Part shown: positions 6,572 through 14,189 of the stretch, piece after piece | Position numbering within the stretch: position 1 is the first letter of the stretch | Layout of the letters: every line of letters starts with the position of its first letter | Assembly (NCBI GenBank): GCA_025360685.1 | Contig: JANYBR010000121.1 | Span: 1 to 20,501, forward strand | From: Pseudomonadota bacterium | Lineage (GTDB): Bacteria; Pseudomonadota; Alphaproteobacteria; Micropepsales; Micropepsaceae | Length of the DNA: 20,501 nucleotides | Direction: 5' to 3' | Program-made: the position numbers and the translations under genes | The notes under the pieces: generated by a model | Database searches by the model: none | What the model was told of the DNA's origin: nothing | The model's input: only the letters and a program-made list of their open reading frames with translations

Positions 6572-7540
6572 ATGTCGCACCGAAAATCATCGCCGGGGAA
6601 GAGGCAGCGGGGCTTTGGCTGGCTCCTGCTGGTGCATCAGCTGCCGCCGAAACCGGCCTATCTGCGCGTCAAAATATGGCGCCGCCTGCAGAGCCTTGGC
6701 GCGATCGTGCTCAGGAATTCCGTCTACGTCCTGCCGCACGGCGAACAGGCGCGCGAGGATTTCCAATGGCTGCTGCAGGAAATCCGCCGCGCCGGTGGCG
6801 ACGGCCTGGTCTGCGAAGCCGAGCTGGTCGATGGCCTGCGCGATGACGAAGTGAGGGCCCTGTTCGATGCCGCCCGGGACAGCGAATACGCCGAACTGAC
6901 CAAGGAGCTGCGTACCATGAACGCCGCCCGAAAAGGCAAAGCAAAGTCGCAGGACCTCACGGCGAAGCTGGAACGACTGCGTCAACGTTTCGACACGGTC
7001 GTGGCGCGCGACTTCTTCGGCGCAACCGGCAGGCTGTCATCCGAGGCGCTGTTCGCCGAACTCGCGCGCCAACCTGCCGCTCCGCTGCGCCAACCGGCGC
7101 GAACGCTTGCGGCGCTGAAGTCCAAGACCTGGGTGACGCGCCGTGGCGTGCAGGTGGACCGGATCGCCTGCGCCTGGTTGATCCGGCGCTTCGTCGATCC
7201 GCGCGCGACATTCAAATTCGTCGACGAGAAATCCTATCGTCACAAAATTGGTGAACTGCGCTTCGACATGTTCGAGGGCGAATACACCCATGAGGGCGAG
7301 CGGTGCTCGTTCGAAGTGATGGCGGAACTGTTGCCGGGAGCCGATCCGGCGCTGCGCGCCGTTGCGCAGATCGTCCATGACGTCGACCTCAAGGACAACA
7401 AATTTGGCCGCGAGGAGACCGCCGGCATCGCGCACGTCATGGCGGGAATCTGCGCGTCACAAAAGCGAGACATGGACCGGATCGCTCGTGGCGGGGCCAT
7501 GCTCGACGACATCTACGAACGCTTTCGTCAGCGCCGCTAG
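6572..7540 (+). CDS. chrB: Chromate resistance/regulatory protein ChrB
   Basis: The product has 322 residues from the ATG at 6572. Other in-frame ATGs at 6560 and 6524 are possible; none has a good ribosome site, and the conserved part begins at WLLLVHQLPPKPAYLRVK, so the choice hardly matters for function. The N-terminal domain (about 15-180) has the WLLLVHQ.PPKP, RRLQ.LGA and NSVYVLP features of ChrB. The C-terminal ChrB domain starts at TWVTRRGVQVDRIACAWLIR and includes EGEYTHEGERCSFEVM and HDVDLKDNKFGRE. ChrB senses chromate and controls chrA expression in chrBA-type operons. Here it is transcribed away from chrA, with the ATP-grasp and DMT genes in between, so control would act through the shared divergent promoter region. 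Confidence 0.93.
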   Translation: MSHRKSSPGKRQRGFGWLLLVHQLPPKPAYLRVKIWRRLQSLGAIVLRNSVYVLPHGEQAREDFQWLLQEIRRAGGDGLVCEAELVDGLRDDEVRALFDAARDSEYAELTKELRTMNAARKGKAKSQDLTAKLERLRQRFDTVVARDFFGATGRLSSEALFAELARQPAAPLRQPARTLAALKSKTWVTRRGVQVDRIACAWLIRRFVDPRATFKFVDEKSYRHKIGELRFDMFEGEYTHEGERCSFEVMAELLPGADPALRAVAQIVHDVDLKDNKFGREETAGIAHVMAGICASQKRDMDRIARGGAMLDDIYERFRQRR

Positions 7541-7672
7541 ACTCCGTCCAACGCGCACCGAGGGGCGAGGTTCAGCCGTTCGACGGCCGGCAGGACCGGC
7601 ATCCGCTGACGCCACGTGATCTTGCGCAGGTGTGCCGCCAATGATCATCTGCGCCATTCTGCGGAGGCCCTC

Positions 7673-8347
7673 ATGAATGTCAGCGAAGCGCTCGCCACGC
7701 GCAAATCGATCCGGGCTTTCAGGCCCGATCCGGTCTCGCGCCAGACGATCGAGAGCATTCTTGCACTCGCATCGCGAGCGCCGTCAGGCGGCAATCTGCA
7801 GCCGTGGAAGGTGCATGTGCTGATCGGCGCCGCGAAGGACGAGCTGGTGCGCCGCACCAAGGCGCGCATGCTCACCAATCCGCGCGGCGGCACGCCGGAG
7901 TATCACATCTATCCGCCCGAACTGACCGAGCCCTATGCGACGCGCCGTTTTCAGGTCGGCGAACAGATGTACGCGACGATGGGCATTCCCCGCGAGGACC
8001 GCGCGCGCCGCCTGCAACAATTCGTGCTCAATTGGGAGTTCTTCGGCGCGCCGGTCGGCATGATTTTCTCCATCGACCGCCAGATGCAAGAGGGCCAATG
8101 GTCCGATCTGGGTGGTTTCCTGCAATCGATCATGCTCTTGGCGCGCGAGTACGGCCTGCACACCTGCTCGCAGGAAGCCTGGGCGCCGTTCCACGAAGTG
8201 ATCCGCGAGTATCTCAAAGTGCCGCAGGAAGAGATCATCTTCTGCGGCATGGCCGTGGGATATGCCGACGAAGCAGCGCCGATCAACTCGCTGGTGTCCG
8301 AACGCGCGCCGCTCGCCGAATGGACGGTGTTCCGCGAACACGCCTGA
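7673..8347 (+). CDS. Nitroreductase-family FMN oxidoreductase
   Basis: The product has 224 residues from the ATG at 7673, which has GGAGG five nt upstream; the frame is open further back but no better start is seen. Nitroreductase-fold marks are visible: RKSIRAFRPDPV near the N-terminus and SRAPSGGNLQPW (about residues 37-48) for FMN phosphate and isoalloxazine contact, then DLGGFLQSIMLLAREYGLHTCSQEAW and the GMAVGYADE loop. These enzymes are FMN-dependent, NAD(P)H-using, cytoplasmic homodimers that reduce nitroaromatics, quinones and sometimes metals such as chromate. It lies 132 bp after chrB on the same strand, so a role in Cr(VI) or quinone reduction is possible, though the gap argues for its own promoter. 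A strong hairpin follows. Confidence 0.92.
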   Translation: MNVSEALATRKSIRAFRPDPVSRQTIESILALASRAPSGGNLQPWKVHVLIGAAKDELVRRTKARMLTNPRGGTPEYHIYPPELTEPYATRRFQVGEQMYATMGIPREDRARRLQQFVLNWEFFGAPVGMIFSIDRQMQEGQWSDLGGFLQSIMLLAREYGLHTCSQEAWAPFHEVIREYLKVPQEEIIFCGMAVGYADEAAPINSLVSERAPLAEWTVFREHA

Positions 8348-8365
8348 ACCGCCAAAATTGAGAAA

Positions 8366-8391
8366 CCCGCGCTGGATTTCTCCAGCGCGGG
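8366..8391 (+). terminator. Hairpin after the nitroreductase gene, probable terminator
   Basis: CCCGCGCTGG (8366-8375) pairs perfectly with CCAGCGCGGG (8382-8391) around a 6-nt loop, 18 bp after the nitroreductase stop. The tract that follows on the plus strand (CTCTCGCTT) is only weakly T-rich. On the minus strand a T-rich stretch follows, so the element could also stop antisense transcription. It separates the nitroreductase from the PepSY operon. Confidence 0.6.
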
Positions 8392-8543
8392 CTCTCGCTT
8401 GAATGTGAGGTTCCTACAGGGAGGGGCTTGCTGCGGAACCGCACGCCTCAAGTTCTGAAACTGGAATTAACCTCTTCGACTGGAGCCTTCGTTGCATGAG
8501 GCGTAAGATGCGCCCCCGATCCTGAATGCGTTCTGGATGGCGC

Positions 8544-8560
8544 GTTCATGCAAGGTTCAT
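8544..8560 (+). promoter_or_regulatory. PhoP-box-like direct repeat upstream of the PepSY-RR-HK operon
   Basis: GTTCAT occurs at 8544-8549 and again at 8555-8560, a period of exactly 11 bp (hexamer, 5-nt gap, hexamer). OmpR/PhoP-type regulators bind as head-to-tail dimers to such direct repeats one helical turn apart. It lies 22 bp upstream of the first gene of an operon that encodes such a regulator, so autoregulation is the natural reading. The rest of the 8392-8582 gap shows no gene and no convincing -10/-35 pair. Confidence 0.5.
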
Positions 8561-8582
8561 TTGCAGAATTCTAGAAAAACCC

Positions 8583-9065
8583 ATGCGTTCCCGTGCTTTC
8601 CTGGTTTTGGTTCCCCTGCTGCTCGCGCTCGCCGCGCCGGCGCGGGCGGAGCATGACGGCGAAACGCTCGACCGCATTCTTCCCGACATTCGCGCGGCTC
8701 ATCCGGGCCGTCTGTCCGACGCGCAGCCCTGGATCGACGACAATGGGCGTACGCATTACCGGATCAAATGGATGACACCCGAAGGGCGCATTCTGTTTTT
8801 CGACGCCGACGCGCGCACCGGACGCTTTTCGCCGTCCGGCTCTGACAATGGCGAACATTGGCGCGGTCGCGGCGAACCGGCGGGCGTCGAAAACTCTGCC
8901 CCGCCCGAGGATCGCAACCGGCATCACGACAATTGGAATAGTGGCTCCAGTGCATGGCCGGGCACGGACTGGCGTGTGCACAATGGCGGCGGCGACTGGC
9001 GCGGCGGCCGCGGCTCGGGTGATAATGGCGGCTGGCACCACGGACATGGCGGGCGCGGTTCATGA
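8583..9065 (+). CDS. Exported PepSY-like protein with Gly/His-rich tail
   Basis: The product has 160 residues. The ATG at 8583 begins a standard signal peptide (MRSRAFLVLVPLLLALAAPARA, cleavage near residue 22); an in-frame ATG 19 codons earlier would spoil it. No clear ribosome site precedes either. Residues about 25-80 resemble a PepSY unit: LDRILPDIRAAHPGRLSDAQ, then YRIKWMTPEGRILFFDADARTGRF. The tail, about residues 85-160, is low complexity, rich in Gly, Asn, Trp and His (HHDNWN, WRGGRG, GGWHHGHGG). The stop overlaps the response-regulator start (ATGA), so the three genes form one unit. Small PepSY proteins beside PhoPQ-type systems are thought to act in the periplasm as modulators of the kinase; that role is inferred here. 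Confidence 0.82.
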   Translation: MRSRAFLVLVPLLLALAAPARAEHDGETLDRILPDIRAAHPGRLSDAQPWIDDNGRTHYRIKWMTPEGRILFFDADARTGRFSPSGSDNGEHWRGRGEPAGVENSAPPEDRNRHHDNWNSGSSAWPGTDWRVHNGGGDWRGGRGSGDNGGWHHGHGGRGS

Positions 9066-9736
9066 GGATCTTGCTGGTTGAGGACGACAAGGACCTGCAA
9101 CGCCTGTTGAAGAAGGCGCTGACCGACGCGGGCTATGTCGTGGATTCGGCGAGCGACGGCGAGGAAGGCCATTTTCTCGGCGACACCGAGCCGTACGATG
9201 CGGTGATCCTGGATCTCGGCCTGCCGAAGATGGACGGCGTGCGTGTGCTGGAGAAGTGGCGCAAGGACGGCCGCACCATGCCGGTCCTCATCCTCACCGC
9301 GCGCGACCGCTGGAGCGACAAGGTCGCCGGCTTCGATGCGGGCGCCGACGACTATCTGGCCAAACCGTTCTACACCGAAGAGTTGCTCGCCCGGGTGCGC
9401 GCGCTGCTGCGCCGGGCCGCCGGACTCGCATCGTCCGAAATCGAGATCGGGCCGCTGCGCATCGACACGCGCGCCAGCCGCGTCACCGTCGACGGCAATC
9501 CGGTAAAGCTGACCAGCCTGGAATACCGGCTGCTATCCTATCTCGCGCATCACAAGGGCAAGGTGGTGTCGCGCACCGAACTCGTCGAGCATCTCTACGA
9601 CCAGGACTTCGACCGCGACTCCAACACGATCGAAGTGTTCGTCGGGCGACTGCGAAAAAAGCTGGATACCGACCTCATCCAGACCGTACGCGGCCTTGGC
9701 TATTGTCTCGACGATGCGCCTGCCAAGCGCGATTAA
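9062..9736 (+). CDS. OmpR/PhoP-family response regulator
   Basis: The product has 224 residues, normal for the family. The receiver domain (1-118) has the acidic pocket Glu7/Asp8/Asp9, phosphoacceptor Asp51 (VILDLGLPKMDG), Thr79 and Lys101 (DYLAKPF). The C-terminal winged helix (about 125-220) shows LTSLEYRLLSYLAHHKGKVVSRTEL, SNTIEVFVGRLRKKL and TVRGLGYCL, the recognition helix and wing of OmpR-type regulators. It starts by 4-bp overlap with the PepSY gene and its end overlaps the kinase gene by 23 bp. It most resembles PhoP/QseB-type proteins, commonly responding to Mg2+, antimicrobial peptides or envelope state; the real signal cannot be read from sequence. The direct repeat at 8544-8560 is its likely target. 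Confidence 0.95.
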   Translation: MRILLVEDDKDLQRLLKKALTDAGYVVDSASDGEEGHFLGDTEPYDAVILDLGLPKMDGVRVLEKWRKDGRTMPVLILTARDRWSDKVAGFDAGADDYLAKPFYTEELLARVRALLRRAAGLASSEIEIGPLRIDTRASRVTVDGNPVKLTSLEYRLLSYLAHHKGKVVSRTELVEHLYDQDFDRDSNTIEVFVGRLRKKLDTDLIQTVRGLGYCLDDAPAKRD

Positions 9737-11096
9737 GATCAATTCGCTTTCGTTTCGTCTCATCGCCGCGGCGGCGGTGTGGACGTTACTGGCGCTGCTC
9801 GCCGGAGGCTGGGTGCTGTCGAACGCCTTTCGCGCGTCGGTAGAGGGCGATTTCGACTCCGAGATCCAGGGCGATATGGACGCGCTCGTCGCGGCGGCGG
9901 GGCACGACAAGAGCGGCGCGATCGAGCTCGAGCAGCGCTATCTCGGTCCCGGGTTCCAACGCGCCTACTCCGGCGAATACTGGCAGATTGTGCCGGTCGG
10001 CGGCGGACCGGCGCTGATCTCGCACTCCTTGCTCGACCGGACGCTGAAGTTTTCCGACACCGCGCCTCCGAAAGACGGCCTCATCTGGGGTCATGCCGAC
10101 GGACCCGACCGGCAGCACCTGCGTGTGCTGTCGCGGCGCATCGAATTTCCCATCACTCAGACGGCACGTGCCGACGACAGCCGCGCGTACATGTTCTTCG
10201 TCGCCAACGATCTCAGCCAGGTCGATCGCCGCATCGCCGAGCTCAATGGCACCCTGATCTGGTCGTTCGTCATTCTCGGTCTCGGCCTGGTGGCGGCGGT
10301 TTTCATCCAGGTTCGCGTGGGGCTGCAGCCGCTGCGCAATGTCACGCTCTCGCTGCAACGCATCCGGGATGGCTCCGCGCGGCGTCTCGAAGGAAAATTC
10401 CCGGCAGAAATCGAGCCGTTGGCCAGCGAGCTCAACAGCCTGATCGAACATTCGGCCGAAGTGGTCGGGCGCGCGCGGTCCTACGTTTCGAATCTGGCGC
10501 ACTTCCTCAAAACGCCTCTCACGGTTCTGTCGAGCGAGGCGTCGGCCAATCCCGGCCCGCTGGCCGATGCTGTGTCGCGCCAGGTGACGAGCATGCGGCG
10601 CCAGGTCGACCACTATCTGGCCCGCGCCCGTGCCGCCGGCGCGCTCGACGTGCTGGGTAGCCGCACGCCGTTGGTGCCCGTGCTGGAGGATCTCGCCCGC
10701 GTGCTGCGCCGCATTCACGCCGACAGCAACCTCGTCATCGAGGTGCAATGCCCCGCGGCGCTGGCCTTTCGCGGCGAGCGGCAGGACCTAGAAGAGATGG
10801 CGGGAAATCTCATCGACAACGCCTGCAAGTGGAGCAACGGGCGCGTGCGCGTTGCCGCCGAAGGTGCCGGCGGCACGTTCAGCCTGATGGTGGAAGACAA
10901 TGGTCTTGGCCTCACCGCGCAGGAGCGTGAACAGATCGGCGAGCGCGGCGAACGGCTGGACGAGAGCGTGCCGGGTTCGGGGCTCGGCCTCGCCATCGTG
11001 CGCGATATTGCCAAGCTTTATGGGGGGTCCCTGGATTTGGACGGCTCGCCGCTCGGCGGCCTGCGGGCAAAATTGACCCTTCCAGCAACGGCGTAG
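9714..11096 (+). CDS. PhoQ-type sensor histidine kinase
   Basis: The product has 460 residues from the ATG at 9714; a TTG six codons earlier is possible but less likely. Membrane segments are at about 15-38 and 181-200, enclosing a periplasmic sensor of about 140 residues with several acidic stretches. A HAMP-like linker (QPLRNVTLSLQRIRDG) leads to the phosphoacceptor helix with His263 in NLAHFLKTPLTVL, the H-x-LKTPL version found in PhoQ-like kinases. The catalytic domain has the N box (NLIDNACKW, 365-373), the G1 box (VEDNGLGL, 393-400) and the G2 box (GSGLGLAIVRD, 421-431). It pairs with the overlapping response regulator. No sensor-domain ligand motif is obvious. Confidence 0.95.
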   Translation: MRLPSAIKINSLSFRLIAAAAVWTLLALLAGGWVLSNAFRASVEGDFDSEIQGDMDALVAAAGHDKSGAIELEQRYLGPGFQRAYSGEYWQIVPVGGGPALISHSLLDRTLKFSDTAPPKDGLIWGHADGPDRQHLRVLSRRIEFPITQTARADDSRAYMFFVANDLSQVDRRIAELNGTLIWSFVILGLGLVAAVFIQVRVGLQPLRNVTLSLQRIRDGSARRLEGKFPAEIEPLASELNSLIEHSAEVVGRARSYVSNLAHFLKTPLTVLSSEASANPGPLADAVSRQVTSMRRQVDHYLARARAAGALDVLGSRTPLVPVLEDLARVLRRIHADSNLVIEVQCPAALAFRGERQDLEEMAGNLIDNACKWSNGRVRVAAEGAGGTFSLMVEDNGLGLTAQEREQIGERGERLDESVPGSGLGLAIVRDIAKLYGGSLDLDGSPLGGLRAKLTLPATA

Positions 11097-11186
11097 CCGC
11101 GGCAACACAGCATTAACCGTCTCTGGCTAGTGTGCTGGAGATTGCGTTTGGCTCGCGGCGCGGCTTGGCGGGCCTATGGGGACGGT

Positions 11187-12590
11187 ATGATTTCGCCGGA
11201 GAGAACCGGACTTCTGAAGTCGTTCTTGGGCAGCCTGCCCGAGCAGATCGCCGCACGTCTGGCGCTCGCGGTGGAAGTCGACCGGCTGGTCGATGGCAAG
11301 TCCCTGCCGCATGAAATGATTCTGGAAGGCCTGCGCCCGGCATTGCGCCGTCTTGCCGGGTCGGATCGTACGCCGACGGCGATGCGCTTTTTCTGTGTGC
11401 CGTTCGAGGATCTGTTTACGGTTGCAGCCCGCAAGGACATCAAACAGAAAGGCCGCATCGCGCGCGGCAGCGTTACGCCGCTGTGGACATGGCTCGGGCA
11501 AAGCCTCCTGCCCGACGAGACCAGTACCTATTCGCGCGAGTTCAAGGCTCTGATCGTTGTCGGCAAGCACGCCGAAGCCAGGGCGCGCGCCGAAAAATTT
11601 TGGCCGGTGGCCGCCAAGGCGTTGCGCGAGGCATTGTCCAGCGAAGCGGGTCGCAAGGCGGCGCGCGCGACTCTCGGCGGCGATCTGGTGCTGGCCGATG
11701 TGGAGGAAGCAGCCTTGCTCCTCAGCGTTGCTCCGATCGTGATCGAGATTCAGGAAAAGCTGACGCGTCCTGTCCCGGTCTTGACCGACGATCTGCTCTG
11801 GGCGCTGCGCGGTATCTACGATCGCACCGTCGAAACGGCACCCGATGCGGCGCCCTATGTCGGCGTGATCGCGATGCATCGCCTTGCCCGTCCCTGGGAA
11901 GCGCTCAAGTTGCCGATGATGATTTCGCGCCAGTCGCAGGACACGCTGATCAGTTCAACCGACATGGGCCTGGTCGGTGAGCTCATCTTCGGCGACATCG
12001 AGGGCTACTGCAAAGCGGTACGCGACGCCAAGCATCCGAATTTCGACGCGGATGTGCTGGTCGAAAACATTTCGCACTTCACCGCGCTGTCGAGCGGCAT
12101 CGTCAAGGGCATCGACATGCGTCGCGACGGCAAGTGGGGACAGCGCCTGATGAAGGATCGCGCCGCGCTCGCCGAAGTGATGGACGGTTTCATGGAGCGC
12201 GCGCCCAAGGAACTCGCCGCCGCCCTGCCGCTGCAGAAGAGCGGCTTCTCGGGCGGGCCAAAAATGCCGGATTTCTCGCGACCGGTCGATCCGGACAAGA
12301 CCGAACGCGCCCTGCGCTATGCGCATCTCGTCATCGGTTGCAAGCCGTTCGCCGTCGCGGGTTCGTTCGGCGCCTCGGTCAAGAAGGCCGAGGAAGAGAT
12401 GTGCCAAATGCTGCGCACCTACAACGAAGACGTGCTACGCGAGCTGCGCAGTTCGGACGACCAGAAGCGTGCCGTGGCCGAAAGCCAGTTCGTGAGTGTC
12501 GTCAAGCTGACGGCGGTCCTCTTCAGCGCGGAGGAAGCCGAGTTGCTGCGCCGCCGCGGCCGCGCCGCACTAGGCGCCCAGGCGGCGTGA
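11187..12590 (+). CDS. Uncharacterised 467-residue protein, predicted helical
   Basis: I do not recognise this family. The ATG at 11187 has GGGGA a few bases upstream; the frame extends a further 19 codons, but those codons look non-coding. The protein looks soluble with no signal peptide or membrane segment, and is rich in Ala, Leu, Arg and Glu with long amphipathic helices throughout. Segments that could serve as search seeds are MRFFCVPFEDLFTVAARKDI, TPLWTWLGQSLLPDE and YVGVIAMHRLARPWEALKLP. No nucleotide-binding, metal-binding or protease motif was found. It lies 90 bp after the kinase gene on the same strand, so it may or may not share that transcript. Codon use matches its neighbours. 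A perfect 10-bp hairpin lies 56 bp downstream. Confidence 0.85.
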   Translation: MISPERTGLLKSFLGSLPEQIAARLALAVEVDRLVDGKSLPHEMILEGLRPALRRLAGSDRTPTAMRFFCVPFEDLFTVAARKDIKQKGRIARGSVTPLWTWLGQSLLPDETSTYSREFKALIVVGKHAEARARAEKFWPVAAKALREALSSEAGRKAARATLGGDLVLADVEEAALLLSVAPIVIEIQEKLTRPVPVLTDDLLWALRGIYDRTVETAPDAAPYVGVIAMHRLARPWEALKLPMMISRQSQDTLISSTDMGLVGELIFGDIEGYCKAVRDAKHPNFDADVLVENISHFTALSSGIVKGIDMRRDGKWGQRLMKDRAALAEVMDGFMERAPKELAAALPLQKSGFSGGPKMPDFSRPVDPDKTERALRYAHLVIGCKPFAVAGSFGASVKKAEEEMCQMLRTYNEDVLRELRSSDDQKRAVAESQFVSVVKLTAVLFSAEEAELLRRRGRAALGAQAA

Positions 12591-12646
12591 GATAGAAGCA
12601 TTCAAAATCGACTTTGATCGGCAAACAAACTTTTCATTCCCGGCGA

Positions 12647-12670
12647 GCTTCACGCGGCCACGCGTGAAGC
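12647..12670 (+). terminator. Perfect 10-bp hairpin, possible terminator or REP-like element
   Basis: GCTTCACGCG (12647-12656) and CGCGTGAAGC (12661-12670) pair perfectly around GCCA. It lies 56 bp after the stop of the 467-residue protein, between convergent genes. There is no U-tract downstream, so intrinsic termination is not certain; a dispersed intergenic palindrome is the alternative. Confidence 0.5.
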
Positions 12671-12749
12671 GAGCGAAGGGGATCCAGATGTTCTTCGATG
12701 TCGATGATTTCGTTGCACGCAAGCGTCGACAAAATTGCCCTCCATCCAT

Positions 12750-12808
12750 CCTTCGACAGGCTCAGGATGAGGATTGAATGGGGGCCTTCACCCTGAGCTT
12801 GTCGAAGG
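12750..12808. repeat. Imperfect inverted repeat, dispersed intergenic type
   Basis: Arm 12750-12770 (CCTTCGACAGGCTCAGGATGA) is complementary at 19 of 21 positions to arm 12788-12808, with a 17-bp spacer. The CTTCGACA(A/G)GCTCAGG sequence is one I recall as a widely dispersed intergenic repeat in proteobacterial genomes. It sits between convergent genes, where it could fold in either transcript. Copy number in this genome cannot be judged from one window. Confidence 0.7.
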
Positions 12809-12821
12809 GCGAGGGCCTGGC

Positions 12822-12853
12822 TTGGTCGAAGACCAAACCGGCTCCAAGCCGGT
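12822..12853. repeat. Two adjacent short hairpins before the CoA-transferase end
   Basis: TTGGTC-GAA-GACCAA (12822-12836) and ACCGGCT-CCA-AGCCGGT (12837-12853) are perfect stems of 6 and 7 bp placed end to end. They lie 23 bp past the stop of the minus-strand CoA-transferase gene and may help end its transcript. No T-run follows on the minus strand. Confidence 0.45.
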
Positions 12854-12875
12854 CAGCGAACAAATGCCTGCTGCG

Positions 12876-14084
12876 CTACACCGCGCCTTCTTTTTTCAGC
12901 ACGGCAATCTCCATCGCGGAGTAGCCGAGTTCGCGCAGGATCTCGCTTGTATGTTCGCCCAGGGTTGGCGGGCGGCGGCGGATCGTACCTGGCGTGTCGT
13001 GCAGCTTGACCGGCGTGGCTGCGATCTTCGCCTTGCCGATGCCGGGAAAGTCCACCTCGGCGAAGAAGTCGCCGGCCCGAACATGCGGATCGTCGAGCGT
13101 CTGGCGCGGCTTCAGAATAGGCCCCGCCGGAACGCGTGCGCCCTCGAATGCGGCGATGGCTTCGGCGCTGGAACGCTGCGCCACCCAGGCTGCAACTCTG
13201 GCGCTGATGATCTCGCCATGATCGCCGCGCGCCTTGTCGCTGGCGAAGCGCGGATCTTCCAGCCATTCGGGTGCGCCGATCAGCTTGGCGGCGCGGCGGA
13301 AAAGCGGATCGCCGTTCACCGCTACCGTGATCCAGCCGTCTTTGGCTTTGAAAATGTCGGACGGGCCTGCCGTCTGGCTGCGGTTGAGCGAGGGCTTGCG
13401 ATCGAGCTTGAGCGCATCTTCCTCGATCAGGGTCGGGCTGAAGAAGGTCAGCGCCGTGCGCAACAATGCGCCTTCGACCAGTTGTCCGCGGCCCGTGGTT
13501 TCGCGCGCGCGCAGTGCGGCCGAGACGCCGAGCGCGAGCAGGGAAGCGGTGCCGAAATCCACCCACGGCGCGGCCGAGCGAACCGGTTGTTCTTGCGATC
13601 CGGAAAAATACGCCGCTCCCGACATCGCCTGCGCCACGCCGTCGAAGCCGACTCGTCCGGAATAGGGACCTTCGAGTCCGAACGCCGTGCCGACGGCGAG
13701 AATGACGCGCGGATTGATCTTGCTGACGCTCTCCCAGTCCAGGCCCATCGCCTTCAATGTCTCGGCCGGCAGATTGGCCACCACCACGTCCGCATCGGCC
13801 ACCAAACGGCGCACCACGTCGCGCCCCGCCGCATTCATCGGATCGAGCGTCAGGCTGCGCTTGTTGCGGTTCATCTGCAGGAACATCGCCCCTTCGCCCG
13901 GCGAGCCGTCGTCTTTTTCGGCGAGGGGAACCAGCGTGCGATCCTCGCGCCCTTCGCGCTTCTCCACGCGAATGACATCGGCGCCGAGATCGCCCAGCAG
14001 CGCCGCGCAATAGGGCCCGGCGATGTAACGGCCGAAATCGATCACGCGCAGGCCGTCGAACGGTCCGGGGTTGGCTGCGGCCAC
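12876..14084 (-). CDS. CaiB/BaiF family (class III) CoA-transferase
   Basis: The product has 402 residues, the usual length. The start is a GTG at 14084 with AGGA seven nt upstream. Family marks run the whole length: FDGLRVIDFGRYIAGPYCAALLGDLGADVIRVEK-type N-terminus, MNRNKRSLTLD, the LKAMGLDWESVSKINPRVI segment, then the catalytic aspartate, probably Asp176 (PWVDFGTASLLALG), equivalent to Asp169 of formyl-CoA transferase. The C-terminal part has RVPAGPILKPRQTLDDPHVRA and RRRPPTLGEHTSEILRELGY. These enzymes move CoA between organic acids in the cytoplasm via an aspartyl-CoA thioester. The substrate cannot be deduced and there is no pathway gene beside it. It diverges from the small gene at 14190. 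Confidence 0.94.
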   Translation of the reverse strand: MAAANPGPFDGLRVIDFGRYIAGPYCAALLGDLGADVIRVEKREGREDRTLVPLAEKDDGSPGEGAMFLQMNRNKRSLTLDPMNAAGRDVVRRLVADADVVVANLPAETLKAMGLDWESVSKINPRVILAVGTAFGLEGPYSGRVGFDGVAQAMSGAAYFSGSQEQPVRSAAPWVDFGTASLLALGVSAALRARETTGRGQLVEGALLRTALTFFSPTLIEEDALKLDRKPSLNRSQTAGPSDIFKAKDGWITVAVNGDPLFRRAAKLIGAPEWLEDPRFASDKARGDHGEIISARVAAWVAQRSSAEAIAAFEGARVPAGPILKPRQTLDDPHVRAGDFFAEVDFPGIGKAKIAATPVKLHDTPGTIRRRPPTLGEHTSEILRELGYSAMEIAVLKKEGAV

Positions 14085-14189
14085 GGTGGTTCCTCGTGCG
14101 AAAATGCCTCCCGACTATAGCGGGCCGTCGGGAAATTGCATGGCGTGTCCGTCCGTGCCAAACGTGGGCGCGAATTTGCGAGGACCGCC

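Noticed and set aside
11113..11125. TTAACC motif before the 467-residue gene as a CtrA site
   Set aside because: Only one TTAA half-site is present and no second half at the required spacing, so it is not supported.
12774..14120. Plus-strand open frame of 448 codons opposite the CoA-transferase
   Set aside because: Fully antisense to a well-conserved CaiB/BaiF gene; composition is that of a shadow frame.
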